In this document: piece by piece, positions 1 through 8,655 of the stretch | Position numbering within the stretch: position 1 is the stretch's first letter | How the letters are laid out: the number at the start of each line of letters is the position of its first letter | Assembly (NCBI RefSeq): GCF_024345975.1 | Contig: NZ_JAGQCD010000020.1 | Span: forward strand, 1-64,000 | DNA: 64,000 bases | Reading direction: 5' to 3' | Source of the DNA: Cyanobium sp. Cruz-8D1 | GTDB lineage: Bacteria > Cyanobacteriota > Cyanobacteriia > PCC-6307 > Cyanobiaceae | Position numbers and translations under genes: made by a program | Notes under the pieces: generated by a model | Database searches by the model: none | Told to the model about the DNA's origin: nothing | Seen by the model: only the letters and a program-made list of their open reading frames with translations

Positions 1-55
1 GCTGAAACTCCGGTAAGGAGAGGCCCTTCTGAAATTGGATGCCGTTGCGCGCCAT
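1..55 (-). CDS. IS1595-family transposase, N-terminus only (partial)
   Basis: The minus strand from ATG at 55 reads MARNGIQFQKGLSLPEFQ and runs off the window. It aligns with MAMNRIQFQAGLSLPRF at the start of the transposase at 54832-55785, so this is a diverged copy of the same DDE (ISXO2-like) transposase family. Only 18 residues are visible, so whether the enzyme is intact cannot be judged. Confidence 0.75.
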   Translation of the reverse strand, partial: MARNGIQFQKGLSLPEFQ

Positions 56-63
56 GAGCTGAC

Positions 64-79
64 TGGTATATGTGTACCA
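64..79. promoter_or_regulatory. Palindrome in front of IS1595 transposase (LexA-like)
   Basis: TGGTATATGTGTACCA has arms TGGTA/TACCA and lies 8 bases upstream of the transposase start codon. The intact copy at 55800-55815 has TGGTACATGCGTACCA in the corresponding place. It resembles the cyanobacterial LexA box (RGTACNNNDGTWCB) but deviates from it in the left half-site (GTAT for GTAC). Confidence 0.5.
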
Positions 80-121
80 ATCTACGCGGTCGCATCAGCC
101 TGGACGGAGCGAGCTGGGTAA

Positions 122-853
122 TCAAGAAATGTAATGGATTGAAGCATTGGATGTATAGACATGCTCACGCTCCATAACATCGTTCACGATCTTTTGAGTG
201 CTTTCACAGTCACGCCCAAATACCTTGTCGCCTTTTGAAGCAGGATGCGGCTTCACCACAAGGTCAAGACTATTATTACCAGCCCAGTCTCTCACAGCTT
301 CATAAAATCTGAAGTGTTCGATCCTACTTAACTTCATTACACTGTCAAAGCTAAGCTGCAGGGGCAGAAACACAAAAGATCTAGGAGGAGGTGAGAATGG
401 CTCTTCCGACTGAGGAGCTTTTGATATATTAACTGCTACTGTATCTGCGTAGAGATTGCAAAAGAATGCGTCAGCAACTGCTTGCTCCGTCCCCAATGCT
501 TTCGTGAATAGGTTTACGTCATTGGCCATTTCAGCCCAACCCGAATATCCAGTGCGATCGAAATAGAAATAATTAGGCAGATAAGCCTTCTTGACATTCC
601 AGCAGTTGTCTCTATTAAGCCGAGTATGCTTTCCAATAAAGATTCCATCCATATTTTGTGGCAGTGGAGTACCCCGTGGAACGACATCCAACGGGATTCC
701 GTAAGCAGAGATAGCCTCGATGAGTTGTTCGTGTATCGACAACCAGCCTGAGGCGGGATTCATTCTTTCGAGCTCTTTAACATCATGCAGAATAAAGTAT
801 GGCAGCTCTTTGTGCTGCATAATCGATTTTTTCGGATCATTGCATGATAACAT
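122..853 (-). pseudogene. Capsule polysaccharide synthesis-type protein, truncated by IS insertion
   Basis: The 243 codons contain the core of the capsule synthesis/export glycosyltransferase family (KpsC/KpsS-like): a strand near residue 160 (FVFLPLQLSFDS) and VVKPHPAS near 200. In the family a further segment containing a conserved Asn-Ser/Glu-Ala-Leu stretch follows. Here the frame stops right after ASIHYIS, because the IS end at 126 replaces the rest and supplies the stop. The protein would act in the cytosol on surface glycan. Its AT-rich codon use fits the glycan island around it. The product is probably non-functional. The missing 3' part should lie on the far side of the IS, outside the window. 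Confidence 0.7.
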
Positions 854-922
854 GTTTACGGCTGAAATGATTGTTCAGCAGTGCCCAGTCGCTCTAAGTG
901 ATCTTACTTGCCTAACGATTAT

Positions 923-952
923 GGATAGATCGTGCGCAGCCACGATCTATCC
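923..952. repeat. 12-bp perfect inverted repeat, 6-base loop
   Basis: GGATAGATCGTG at 923-934 is the exact reverse complement of CACGATCTATCC at 941-952, with loop CGCAGC. No T-run follows on either side, so it is not an obvious terminator. Confidence 0.7.
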
Positions 953-1272
953 GAAGTTGAACAAGCCGGCAACTCCGGGGATCATCTGGGCCTACTGCAG
1001 AAACATCAAGCCATAGTTTAGGCTTTCTTTTGCTTCTTCTCTAAGTGAAATAACCTACTGCTGAAGTCTTGGCGTCATTGAGCTGTCAGCCAAACAGTGC
1101 AAAGGGGCCATCCGGTCCATTCTCTTGTCAAACAAACCTACATCGTCTCCATTTGCTACGCGTTAAGGCCAATAGATGGATGTGGCGGCTCTCTGCGCCG
1201 CCACCGTCCTCAGAGCATGGAGGGCGGCAGCGGCCAGGTCGCATGTGGCACGCTTTGAATCCGCATTGCTGC

Positions 1273-1293
1273 GGAGCGCGCTGGGTAATCAAG
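1273..1293. repeat. Solitary IS1595-type terminal repeat
   Basis: GGAGC...GGGTAATCAAG here differs from the IS end at 106-126 by one base. No matching left end and no transposase codons are visible between 854 and 1273. It therefore looks like a remnant end left after decay or rearrangement. Confidence 0.6.
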
Positions 1294-1388
1294 TCGAGTG
1301 AATTGGCTAAAGCGGCCACCAAACCGCAAGTCCCTGACAAGAGCATGAAAGGGATTGTCTTCTCCATACGCAAGAGATGATCTCTTAG

Positions 1389-2231
1389 ATGAGCAACGAG
1401 AAACCCAAAATAGCGCCGACACGGTTTATGCTGATTATTGGGGCCATGAAAAGCGGTACAACCAAGCTTATTCATGATCTTGATTGCATTCCCGAGATTT
1501 GCCTGAGTGCACGGAAAGAGACCAACTTCTTTATCAAAGCTATCAAAGAAGATCGACTGAGCCAAACCAACGAGAGCAGCCTGCTAGCCAAATACCAGAA
1601 TGGTTGGCCTAGCTTGAATCCATTAAAACATCAATACGCACTAGAAGTATCAACCAGTTATGCCAAGGTTCCAGTACAGCCAATGGCAGCGGGTCTCATC
1701 AGAAGAGTATCGGAGTCAACGAGCTCATCATTCAAGGTAATATACATACCAAGAATTCCGATCGATGCTGTTTCGCCATTCTATCGTCATGCATTCACAA
1801 GCTACTTGGCCTGGGCTCGAAATCACCGAATAGCGGTGCTTAGCCACGACATACTCAGCAGGCATCTTCTTGCCATTTACTCTTATGCAAAGCAGCTAGA
1901 AAAGTTCTCAAGCTGGCTATCTCGCGAATCGCTTCTTCTAATCAATTTCAGTATGTTTACTCAGGCGCCAGCGGAGATTGCTCGAGAAGTGGCACGGTTT
2001 CTTGGGCTTGACAGTTGCTTTGAATTCGAAGATAGTGGTGTGAGGCACTCATCAGATGCGCGCCTAGAAAGTTACAGAGATATTGCCGAGTACACGCTCC
2101 CACCAGACCTAGCGAACTGGAAGTTGAGTTCAAGTCAACGTGAAACTATTATCCACTTGCTACGCGAAGATATCAAGAGGTTACGAGAGGTATATGAGTT
2201 TGACACGTCAGAATGGACTGAGTTTAACTAG
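1389..2231 (+). CDS. Sulfotransferase (PAPS-dependent), heparan-type fold
   Basis: The 280-residue product begins with the 5'-phosphosulfate-binding loop IIGAMKSGTTKLIHDL (residues 17-32), as in PAPS sulfotransferases. A 3'-phosphate-binding segment follows near residue 119 (VIYIPRIPIDAVSPFYRH), where family members usually have R-x-P. C-terminal EVARFLGL is also typical of the family. Such enzymes move sulfate from PAPS to a sugar or peptide; with the neighbours, a surface polysaccharide acceptor is the likely target. It stands alone on the plus strand between decayed regions and is AT-rich compared with the 10-54 kb backbone. The acceptor cannot be told from sequence. Confidence 0.8.
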   Translation: MSNEKPKIAPTRFMLIIGAMKSGTTKLIHDLDCIPEICLSARKETNFFIKAIKEDRLSQTNESSLLAKYQNGWPSLNPLKHQYALEVSTSYAKVPVQPMAAGLIRRVSESTSSSFKVIYIPRIPIDAVSPFYRHAFTSYLAWARNHRIAVLSHDILSRHLLAIYSYAKQLEKFSSWLSRESLLLINFSMFTQAPAEIAREVARFLGLDSCFEFEDSGVRHSSDARLESYRDIAEYTLPPDLANWKLSSSQRETIIHLLREDIKRLREVYEFDTSEWTEFN

Positions 2232-3174
2232 ATATAGATAGGATCGGTAGCAACTCAATGAATGGAACAAGTCCTCCCGCCTGTGCAACAGTTGCTAAGC
2301 ATCGTCCTACCCTCCTGACAGGGCGAGAAGATCTGCTGTAGGCATGAGTCACAACTGAAAGGGCTGAATAGGGGGTCCAGAAATAGGCATATCAACTGCG
2401 CTGCAACTGGCCTCAGGTTGCAATCAAAGCTTTCCATGTGCCTTTTGATGGCACACTCACCGCTGACAAACCGCTGGAAGCTACGTGCAACGCGTATCTC
2501 TTGGCAAGAGCTTAAGAGGCCTCTGGCCATCAGTTCAGTGCAAGGATTGATGCTCTTGCCAAGCCCGTTCGAATAGCGTTCGGATCACTCTACATCAAGC
2601 AACGTTTAGACTCACAGACGAAGAGACTGTTCTGTAGATCTATGAGAACGTCTACATGGTGTAAGTTCTTCCTTGCGCTTTTCACTTACTCCTGCAAGAT
2701 CAAATTACTGAATAGACTATGGTCGAATTCTGCTAGGCTCAGCCTTCTCGAAGAGTAGCGTTTCTCCGATATAGGCTTGAAGTCAATTAATATGTTCGTG
2801 GTTAAGAGAGGCAAGAAGAAGTATTGATTGGAGTTTCCGTTACTCAGTCCCATTACGATGGAGATACAAGCAAGAATGATAAAGACGACAGCAGTAAGCT
2901 CTTACTCAATAGTCTGATCAATCTTGCAGACTGGCCAAAAGGATGAATTAATGCACGCTCAGGAATAAAGCCTCCTTCACGCATGCAGATATGGTCGAAC
3001 CTGCACGCAGATACAAATTCACCGCTGCCTCAACTCCATTCCTGCTCGGCTTTCGATTGCGGTGGGAAAGCTCTCGAATTGTGTCTATTATTGAAGGACA
3101 GATAGATTCGAGCTGAATTCATCGTCAAAAAAAATCCTGGCATGGAAGCCAGGAAATATTAAACAATAACAAAA
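2232..3174. other. AT-rich stretch of about 940 bases without a supportable gene
   Basis: The longest frame (2255-2530, minus strand) has Cys-rich, low-quality composition and no family resemblance. Nothing convincing is seen as RNA or repeat. It is probably decayed island DNA; the last part before 3174 would hold the 3' flank of the secreted-protein gene. Confidence 0.45.
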
Positions 3175-3861
3175 CTAGCAAGCTTTTTTAAGAATTCTAG
3201 TGCGAAGCTTGCGGCTATAGGCGAAAGCAGCACCTGCTCCTAAAAGAGGAAGAGGACCGGGAACGGAAGCTTCAGGAGCAAGTTCAACCTGCAGGTTGGT
3301 AAGCCTGAATACACCACTTTGGCCATCAGGCGCTCCAGTGGTAGTCACGAGTATTGTCGACCCCGCACTAGCAAGAAATGGATTGATAAATGTTTGTGGA
3401 CCGTTGCCAGTAAAGTTGAATAGCTCAGAGCCGAAGGCAATGCTACCGCCGGTTATATTCTGCAAACCAGCGATATCAAATTGACGAAGATAAACTGACT
3501 TGTCGAAACTCAGTGAAAATCCGTTGATGACACTATTAGAACCTGCAAGGTACCCGCATCGGCCATTTGAATTTCCAACAAGAGCAAAGGCACAAAAACC
3601 TGAAGAATTGGTATTCAAAGAGTTAGCGGGGAGGTTGGAGCCTTGGGGATTGGATAGAGTGAGAATAATATTATCAACACCGATTGGGCCGAAACTTAAT
3701 GGCGATGGAGAGTTTACGACTGACGACGTAGTGAGATTAAAAGTTGTTATTGATGCTTGTGCCGCTGGCACCAGTGCAATAGATGAGGCGGCGACCATGC
3801 CAGCCACAACACCTCCCATAGCATAAGTTGATGACTTTTTCGAGAGCAGCGAAAATGACAT
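3175..3861 (-). CDS. Secreted protein with VPGP-type (PEP-CTERM-like) sorting tail
   Basis: ATG at 3861 gives 228 residues. MSFSLLSKKSSTYAMGGVVA starts a signal peptide that ends near AQA (about residue 34). A Ser/Thr/Asn-rich, Cys-poor extracellular domain follows, in the style of exported PEP-CTERM proteins. The C-terminus is tripartite: VPGPLPLLGAG, a hydrophobic Gly/Ala stretch, then basic SRKLRTR. This is the layout of sorting signals read by exosortase-type enzymes, with VPGP in place of VPEP. I infer export and anchoring or processing at the cell surface. An earlier in-frame start at 4047 adds 62 charged residues before the signal peptide and is unlikely. No exosortase is in the window. 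Confidence 0.7.
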   Translation of the reverse strand: MSFSLLSKKSSTYAMGGVVAGMVAASSIALVPAAQASITTFNLTTSSVVNSPSPLSFGPIGVDNIILTLSNPQGSNLPANSLNTNSSGFCAFALVGNSNGRCGYLAGSNSVINGFSLSFDKSVYLRQFDIAGLQNITGGSIAFGSELFNFTGNGPQTFINPFLASAGSTILVTTTGAPDGQSGVFRLTNLQVELAPEASVPGPLPLLGAGAAFAYSRKLRTRILKKAC

Positions 3862-4236
3862 GACACTGATAAAACCTATTAACAGCCTACCAATGAAGTG
3901 CCGACCTGTCAACCCCCCCCCTCTCTCCTTGCTGAGGAGGCCCCTAACCGCAAAAGCCACGCCTGTCTGTCTTCGCCTGATCCAGCTTGTAGTGTCTGCT
4001 TTTTGATCCGACTTGATCGCCGCCTGCATCGCGATGGCCGTGGCCACCAGGACGGCGACGATTGAGCCCGCAGGCTGGCCGTTAAGAGCCTCCCGGGCAA
4101 AGAGCAGTGTCCGCCTTCACCAGAGAGACACCAGTCTCTGCCCAGATCGCAGTGGCTGCAATGGGTCTGCTCGATGGGCTGGCTCATGAGCAAGGCTGAG
4201 CCGAAGGCTTGCGCGCAGCGGTAGACCTTCCGTCCC

Positions 4237-5320
4237 TTGAACCCGGCGCAGACGTTGGCCTTGCCGCCTTCACCGTTGGAATCGCTTCCGCCGGACAGCC
4301 ATCTGGTGTTCTTCCTGCTGGATCTGGCGGCTGTGCTGGATCTGACAGGCATCTCCGACGTTGATGCTCCCCCACAGGGCTCCCCGTGGGGTGAAGGCCT
4401 ACGAGCCGCGGATGATGGAGGTGGTGCTGCTGTGCTCATGCCGCCTTCCGCGGGCTCACCGGCGACCAGCAGCAGGACCACAGCCGGATCATTGACTTCT
4501 GCCATAGGCACCTCAATGCACTGCAGCAAGCCCGGGAAGCCAACTGACAGGCGGACGCTGCCAGTGCCGAAGGCAGAACGCCGAGCCAGAGCCGCCCGTA
4601 AACGAGCGTAGTCGGCAAAGGCACTGGCGATCCTGAGGGCTGAGGCGTCGGGCCAGCAGACTCCGAATCCCCCAGGCAGCGTTGATCACATGGCGATGCC
4701 CAATCGCAACCTGCCCAGCAGGGCCGACGGCAATGCCAGGGGAAAGGGCCGGCGGAACTTCACGCATCCCGACAGGACCATCCTCAAAGGAGGAGAGGGG
4801 TGGATTCAGGGGTACAACTACTTGGCCGCCGTCGCTGGCGACCAGCAGGTGATCATGGCGGTCGGACTCAGCAACCAGGCTGGTGACGCCAGCCACCTCC
4901 TCCCCATGGTGGAGCCAGCTGCCAGACAAGCCCATCGCTGATGCGGGCTACTGCAGCACCGACAACATCGAGAACTGCGCGCGGCGGACGCTTGATGACC
5001 ACGTCTCCAACTGCCGTTAGGCGCACGGCCAACGGCCATCGAGGGGGCCCGCACCAAGACATCTGGATGCCTGCGGGCGGATGTACCGGAAGACCCGCTC
5101 GAAAGCCCACCGACTTCAGGCGAACGATGGCCTGCGCAAGCCGAAGGCATCTCAGCTGGAGCAGACCATCCTAAAACCGATCTTTGGACAAACCAAAGGT
5201 GCCAGATGACTGGATCGCTTCCAGTTGCGAGGCATGGAGAAGGTGAGTGGGTAGTGACACCTGATCGCCACCACCTACAACATCCTGAAGATGTTCAGGG
5301 CAGAACTGGCAGCATCCTGA
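4237..5320 (+). pseudogene. IS1182-family transposase, degraded
   Basis: Pieces of an IS1182-type DDE transposase appear in order but in different frames. The N-terminal PPDSHLVFFLLDLAAVLDLT is at about 4273, then VKAYEPRMMEVVLL. From 4774 comes DRTILKGGEGWIQGYNYLAA with VAGDQQVI and SNQAGDASHLLPM. ADAGYCSTDNIENC starts near 4940. From 5180 come FGQTKGA, LDRFQLRGMEKVSG and ATTYNILKMFRAELA. Frameshifts and stops separate the blocks, and the middle is hardly recognisable. The element is dead. Its ends were not found. Confidence 0.8.
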
Positions 5321-5374
5321 GGGAGGGGCTGCGCAGTTCTGTCGACTTTGTTTTCAAGGCTCCGAGACAAGAAA

Positions 5375-6085
5375 CTAGTTGAGTGGTGGGTGCCCATCCA
5401 GTACCCACTGATGGAATGATGCTTCATAGTCAGGCCGTGGTTGACAGGTTTCAGGCACGGGGTGCTTCATCAGCCGGTAAAGACCCTCTTTTCCGCACCG
5501 ATAATTCACCGTAGGAGCAGAAACGTGCGCCAGTGTCAGACCCGATTGTCGAACATGATGATGCATGATTCTGTCACCGATCAGATGGCCGTACCCTGGC
5601 ATCAGCACCCAGTTGTGCAAAAGAGCAAAGGCCTCCCTGCCAAAGAGCATGCAATTGGTGTCAATAAAACGCCCTGGATCAGTCAGCGGACAGGCACCCA
5701 TCGGATGATCATCGAGGCTCCAGAGCATCCGTCCGCTGGAAACGAACGCAGCACCATGTTGATGGCGGGCCTGCATGAGCCCGGCAACGTGTTCAGGAGA
5801 ATACCAGTTGTCGGCATCAAGGAAAGCAACGGCCTCCACACCAAGGCCAATGGAGTGGAAACAGCCAACCAGTCGCGGTGTTGAGCCGATGTCGTGGTGA
5901 CTCACAGGCAAAACCACATGATGAGCCTCCCAAAGGTTAAGTTCGGCGTGCGGTTTACCATCGGCCACAAGCACATGGAGACAGGGGCATGTCTGGCTTC
6001 GCACACTGCGATGGCAACGCTCAAGAGTGGCGATGTCTTCTCCATGGTATGGAGTAATGACAGCAACTACTGGCAAAGGACTCAT
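5375..6085 (-). CDS. Family 2 glycosyltransferase
   Basis: The 236-residue product has a GT-A nucleotide-sugar fold: N-terminal VVAVITPYHGEDIATLERCHRSVRSQ, a DADNW metal-binding motif near residue 90 (VAFLDADNWYSPEH), and an IDTNCMLFGREAF acceptor-region segment. No membrane segment is visible, so it is cytosolic or peripheral. It overlaps the upstream glycosyltransferase by 4 bases (ATGA), which argues for translational coupling in one operon 6987-6082-5375 (sulfotransferase, GT, GT). The likely job is building a sulfated surface glycan. Donor and acceptor are unknown. Confidence 0.8.
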   Translation of the reverse strand: MSPLPVVAVITPYHGEDIATLERCHRSVRSQTCPCLHVLVADGKPHAELNLWEAHHVVLPVSHHDIGSTPRLVGCFHSIGLGVEAVAFLDADNWYSPEHVAGLMQARHQHGAAFVSSGRMLWSLDDHPMGACPLTDPGRFIDTNCMLFGREAFALLHNWVLMPGYGHLIGDRIMHHHVRQSGLTLAHVSAPTVNYRCGKEGLYRLMKHPVPETCQPRPDYEASFHQWVLDGHPPLN

Positions 6086-6954
6086 TCTGGAATTAGATCA
6101 CTAGGATGTTCTTTCAGTCTGCGTAGTGCTTTCTGGAGCCGCAGGTCCCTGATTAAGTCTCCACCCTGAAGAAGTGCATCAAGAGCAGGGTCTGTTGGAC
6201 GTAGCGACAAGTAGTAGCTTTCAAGCGTTCCATTGAGAAGATGATCCTGATAAAGCTGGCGCCACGTACTTCCTATCCCCGTATTGGCGATGCGTTGATT
6301 GCGCAGAAGGGCTTCGGCCCCTTGACGAATCTTGCGCTCAAACTGCTGGTAGCTCCGCACAGGAAAATGCAAGATCTCGATATCGTTGAAGGCTTGAGTG
6401 GATATAACGCTTCCTGCATGGCGAACAGCATGGTTTCCATCATCGACGCTGATCTGGCTAAGGCCACGATGGCAGACTTTGGGAGGGAGAGGGCTGCCAA
6501 GGCTATTCAGTGACTGTTTTTCTCGCATCGTCATCGACTCATAAAAGGGCCGCTGAGAGTCAGTAGTGTACGAGGGTGGTAGAAAATTGAACCGGTCGAT
6601 GCTTAGCGCCTCGACATCATCAGAAAGGTTAGAGAAATGCGATTTAAGATTTCCGCTTTGAGGCCACCAGAACTCATCAGCATCAGCATTGATAACCCAG
6701 TCAGCTGCGAACTGCTCCGCAGCCATTCGTGCCATGCGAGTGACCCATGGAGCTTGATCGTGGGTATGGCTGGGTTCGTCCAATAGAACGACAGATCCTG
6801 AACTAGCGTGCTTTGCCAGTATGCTCCTAGTGGAGTCGGTTGAATGATTGTCTGTTGCAATCACTAAATCAACGCCTCGACTTAGGTGGAAAGTGATCAT
6901 TTCTTCGATCACATCCTCTTCGTCACGGCAGAGTAGTGTAAGTACTAGTCGCAT
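6082..6954 (-). CDS. Glycosyltransferase, Glyco_tranf_2_4-like
   Basis: The 290-residue product starts MRLVLTLLCRDEEDVIEEMITFHLSRGVD, then a DNHSTDSTRSIL motif and WVINADADEFWWP near residue 90. This is the signature of the PF13704-type glycosyltransferases that follow a fixed pattern of R-D-E-E, D-N-x-S-x-D and D-x-D-E-F. The middle gene of the three-gene minus-strand operon, it starts 32 bases after the sulfotransferase stop and overlaps the next GT by 4 bases. It is probably cytosolic, adding a sugar to a surface glycan. Specificity is not visible. Confidence 0.8.
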   Translation of the reverse strand: MRLVLTLLCRDEEDVIEEMITFHLSRGVDLVIATDNHSTDSTRSILAKHASSGSVVLLDEPSHTHDQAPWVTRMARMAAEQFAADWVINADADEFWWPQSGNLKSHFSNLSDDVEALSIDRFNFLPPSYTTDSQRPFYESMTMREKQSLNSLGSPLPPKVCHRGLSQISVDDGNHAVRHAGSVISTQAFNDIEILHFPVRSYQQFERKIRQGAEALLRNQRIANTGIGSTWRQLYQDHLLNGTLESYYLSLRPTDPALDALLQGGDLIRDLRLQKALRRLKEHPSDLIPE

Positions 6955-6986
6955 CGGAATGACTGTGGCTCCATATGTAGAGATTG

Positions 6987-7757
6987 CTACTCGAAGTCAA
7001 GGCTTTCCATAAAAGCGTAGGTGTCCTGCAGTATCTGGCAAATCCGTTGCTTCAACTCAGAAGACACAGTAGCAGCCTCTCCTTGGCCAGCATGAATCCG
7101 CCCAAAGGCATGCGCAGGGAACGGCACAGTAGACAAGCCCAGAAAGGTCTGCAGTCTATCCCACACCTTCTGAGGCTCAGTAAATAGGCTTTCACTTCTC
7201 AGGACGAGGATCTGCGTAGCAGGGAAAAGATGCTGCCATGCATTGAGTTGCAGCTCGTAGCGACTCCTGCTTAAATAGCTGTGCTCCTGATGACTTTGAT
7301 GCCGATATCCGGGATTGGCAAGGTGTTCCTCCGCGCCTCGTAAACGTTCCTCTTCTGAAGCCAGAGCAAGTTCAATTTCCAAGGGCTCCAGTCCGAGTCG
7401 ACGAGAATGGAAGTACTGCGACAAGGTCCGCTCCAATGGATCCCTAAGCAGGATTAAGATCTTAATGTCTGGACATAGGGCATGCAAGCGTTCCGGGGCG
7501 TGGGGGTGGAAAATGTAGTACGGGGTAATCTCTGCGCGAAGGCCATCAGCCGAGGGCCATTGACTAAGATACCATTCAAGACCTCGATCATAGTTGTAGG
7601 TGAAATACTGAAGTTCCTTTGTTCGCGGCATCACTAGCTCTGGATGATGAGAAAGTAGGCGATGCAATGTCGTGGTACCGCCTTTTTGCACACCAATGCA
7701 TACAAAGCCTGGGACAGGCAGTTGCCCTTTGCTAGAATCAACAATACCGCTGTTCAT
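6987..7757 (-). CDS. Sulfotransferase (PAPS-dependent), heparan-type
   Basis: The 256-residue product has both cofactor motifs of Sulfotransfer-1/3 enzymes: FVCIGVQKGGTTTLHRLL (5'-phosphosulfate loop, near residue 20) and ILLRDPLERTLSQYFHSR (3'-phosphate site, near residue 104). It is first in the operon with the two glycosyltransferases downstream on the minus strand. Its start is only 28 bases from the start of the divergent sulfotransferase at 7786, so the two promoters must be very close or overlap. The product probably sulfates the glycan made by its neighbours. Confidence 0.85.
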   Translation of the reverse strand: MNSGIVDSSKGQLPVPGFVCIGVQKGGTTTLHRLLSHHPELVMPRTKELQYFTYNYDRGLEWYLSQWPSADGLRAEITPYYIFHPHAPERLHALCPDIKILILLRDPLERTLSQYFHSRRLGLEPLEIELALASEEERLRGAEEHLANPGYRHQSHQEHSYLSRSRYELQLNAWQHLFPATQILVLRSESLFTEPQKVWDRLQTFLGLSTVPFPAHAFGRIHAGQGEAATVSSELKQRICQILQDTYAFMESLDFE

Positions 7758-7785
7758 CTTGGATCCCGAAGGACGGTCATTCTAA

Positions 7786-8655
7786 ATGCTGATTTGCCAC
7801 GATTGGAAACTGGTCTTTTTGCATGTTCCCAAATGCGCAGGTACTTCGATACGACGCCTGCTGGAACAGGAAGCACCACTAGGAAGTGCAATCTCGTTTT
7901 TTGACTTTGAGTACAATCATATACTTAAACGGCATGTGGACATGGCCCATCTGCCACTCATGGACTTAAGGCATTATGCTGAATGGAAATTACTAAATGA
8001 TTATCACACAGTTGCCGTCATACGCCACCCCTATTCTAGGCTTGTTTCTGCCTGTAGAGAATATTATAGGCAGAAGAGCCGCGAAACTGAAGTTCAGATG
8101 CGAAATCACCCTCCGACGTCTGAGCAGTTACTCGATTATCTACGTGCATTGCCAGCAGCGCTAGACGCTCATGATTTGCGCTATGTGCATGCGTTTCCAG
8201 CCGTGTGGTTCACTCACTATGGATCGGAGCCGATGGTTGATACCTTATTAGACTGTCATAGTTTATCGAGGGATCTAGAGGAGTTTCGCGCGGCAGAAAT
8301 TTTGCCACAGCAGGTCATGGATAAACTGGTGTCTTCAGCGGTTAGGATACCTCAGACATCTGCGCCTGCAATGACCCAGTTAGAGACAGATTCAAATCTT
8401 CAGGCCATGGCAAACCTTCTCTATCAGGAAGACTTCAACACATTCGGGTTTTCGCGCAACAATGCAAATTTCAATGATTCGGTTTTACAGCAAATAGTCG
8501 AACAGTCTCTCTGTACCACCGCATCTCATTGCATTTCCTGCCTCGGCCTCGCTCCAAAAGTGCGTTGGTACTGGGGACGCGATAGCAATCGAATACCTCC
8601 CCAAATGGAAAGGGTTAGACATGGTAATAGGCGCAAGATCAACCCTCAGGAATGA
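7786..8655 (+). CDS. Sulfotransferase family 2-like protein
   Basis: The 289-residue product begins MLICHDWKLVFLHVPKCAGTSIRRLL, the 5'-phosphosulfate motif of the Golgi-type Sulfotransfer-2 family. YHTVAVIRHPYSRLVSACREYY near residue 75 is the matching 3'-phosphate motif. AAGGA lies about 11 bases before the ATG. A divergent partner of the sulfotransferase operon, it is the third intact sulfotransferase in 7 kb, which suggests several sulfation positions on one polymer. The C-terminal 60 residues carry no recognisable motif. The codon use is AT-rich like the rest of the island. Confidence 0.85.
   Translation: MLICHDWKLVFLHVPKCAGTSIRRLLEQEAPLGSAISFFDFEYNHILKRHVDMAHLPLMDLRHYAEWKLLNDYHTVAVIRHPYSRLVSACREYYRQKSRETEVQMRNHPPTSEQLLDYLRALPAALDAHDLRYVHAFPAVWFTHYGSEPMVDTLLDCHSLSRDLEEFRAAEILPQQVMDKLVSSAVRIPQTSAPAMTQLETDSNLQAMANLLYQEDFNTFGFSRNNANFNDSVLQQIVEQSLCTTASHCISCLGLAPKVRWYWGRDSNRIPPQMERVRHGNRRKINPQE

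Larger units (their letters stand above)
1..126 (-). mobile_element. IS1595-family element, right end (cut by window start)
   Basis: The terminal repeat lies at 106-126 (GGAGC...TAATCAAG) and matches 17 of 21 bases of the terminal repeat of the intact element at 54827-55861. Left of it come a conserved palindrome (64-79) and the first codons of a transposase on the minus strand, in the same order as in the intact copy. The element ends at 126, inside the capsule-type gene that reads from 853 leftwards. The rest of the element lies outside the window, so the target duplication (expected to be 127-134) cannot be checked. Confidence 0.8.
854..1388. other. Intergenic stretch with no credible gene
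   Basis: Short open frames exist on both strands, but none resembles a known family and they overlap each other. The stretch holds a 12-bp perfect hairpin (923-952) and a solitary IS1595-type terminal repeat (1273-1293), so it is likely decayed mobile DNA upstream of the sulfotransferase gene. Confidence 0.5.

Noticed and set aside
2255-2530. 91-residue minus-strand frame
   Set aside because: Cys-rich without family, no ribosome site, in a stretch that otherwise looks decayed.
3909-4529. Minus-strand open frames opposite the IS1182 remnant
   Set aside because: They are shadows of the transposase remnant; Arg/Ser/Pro rich with no family.
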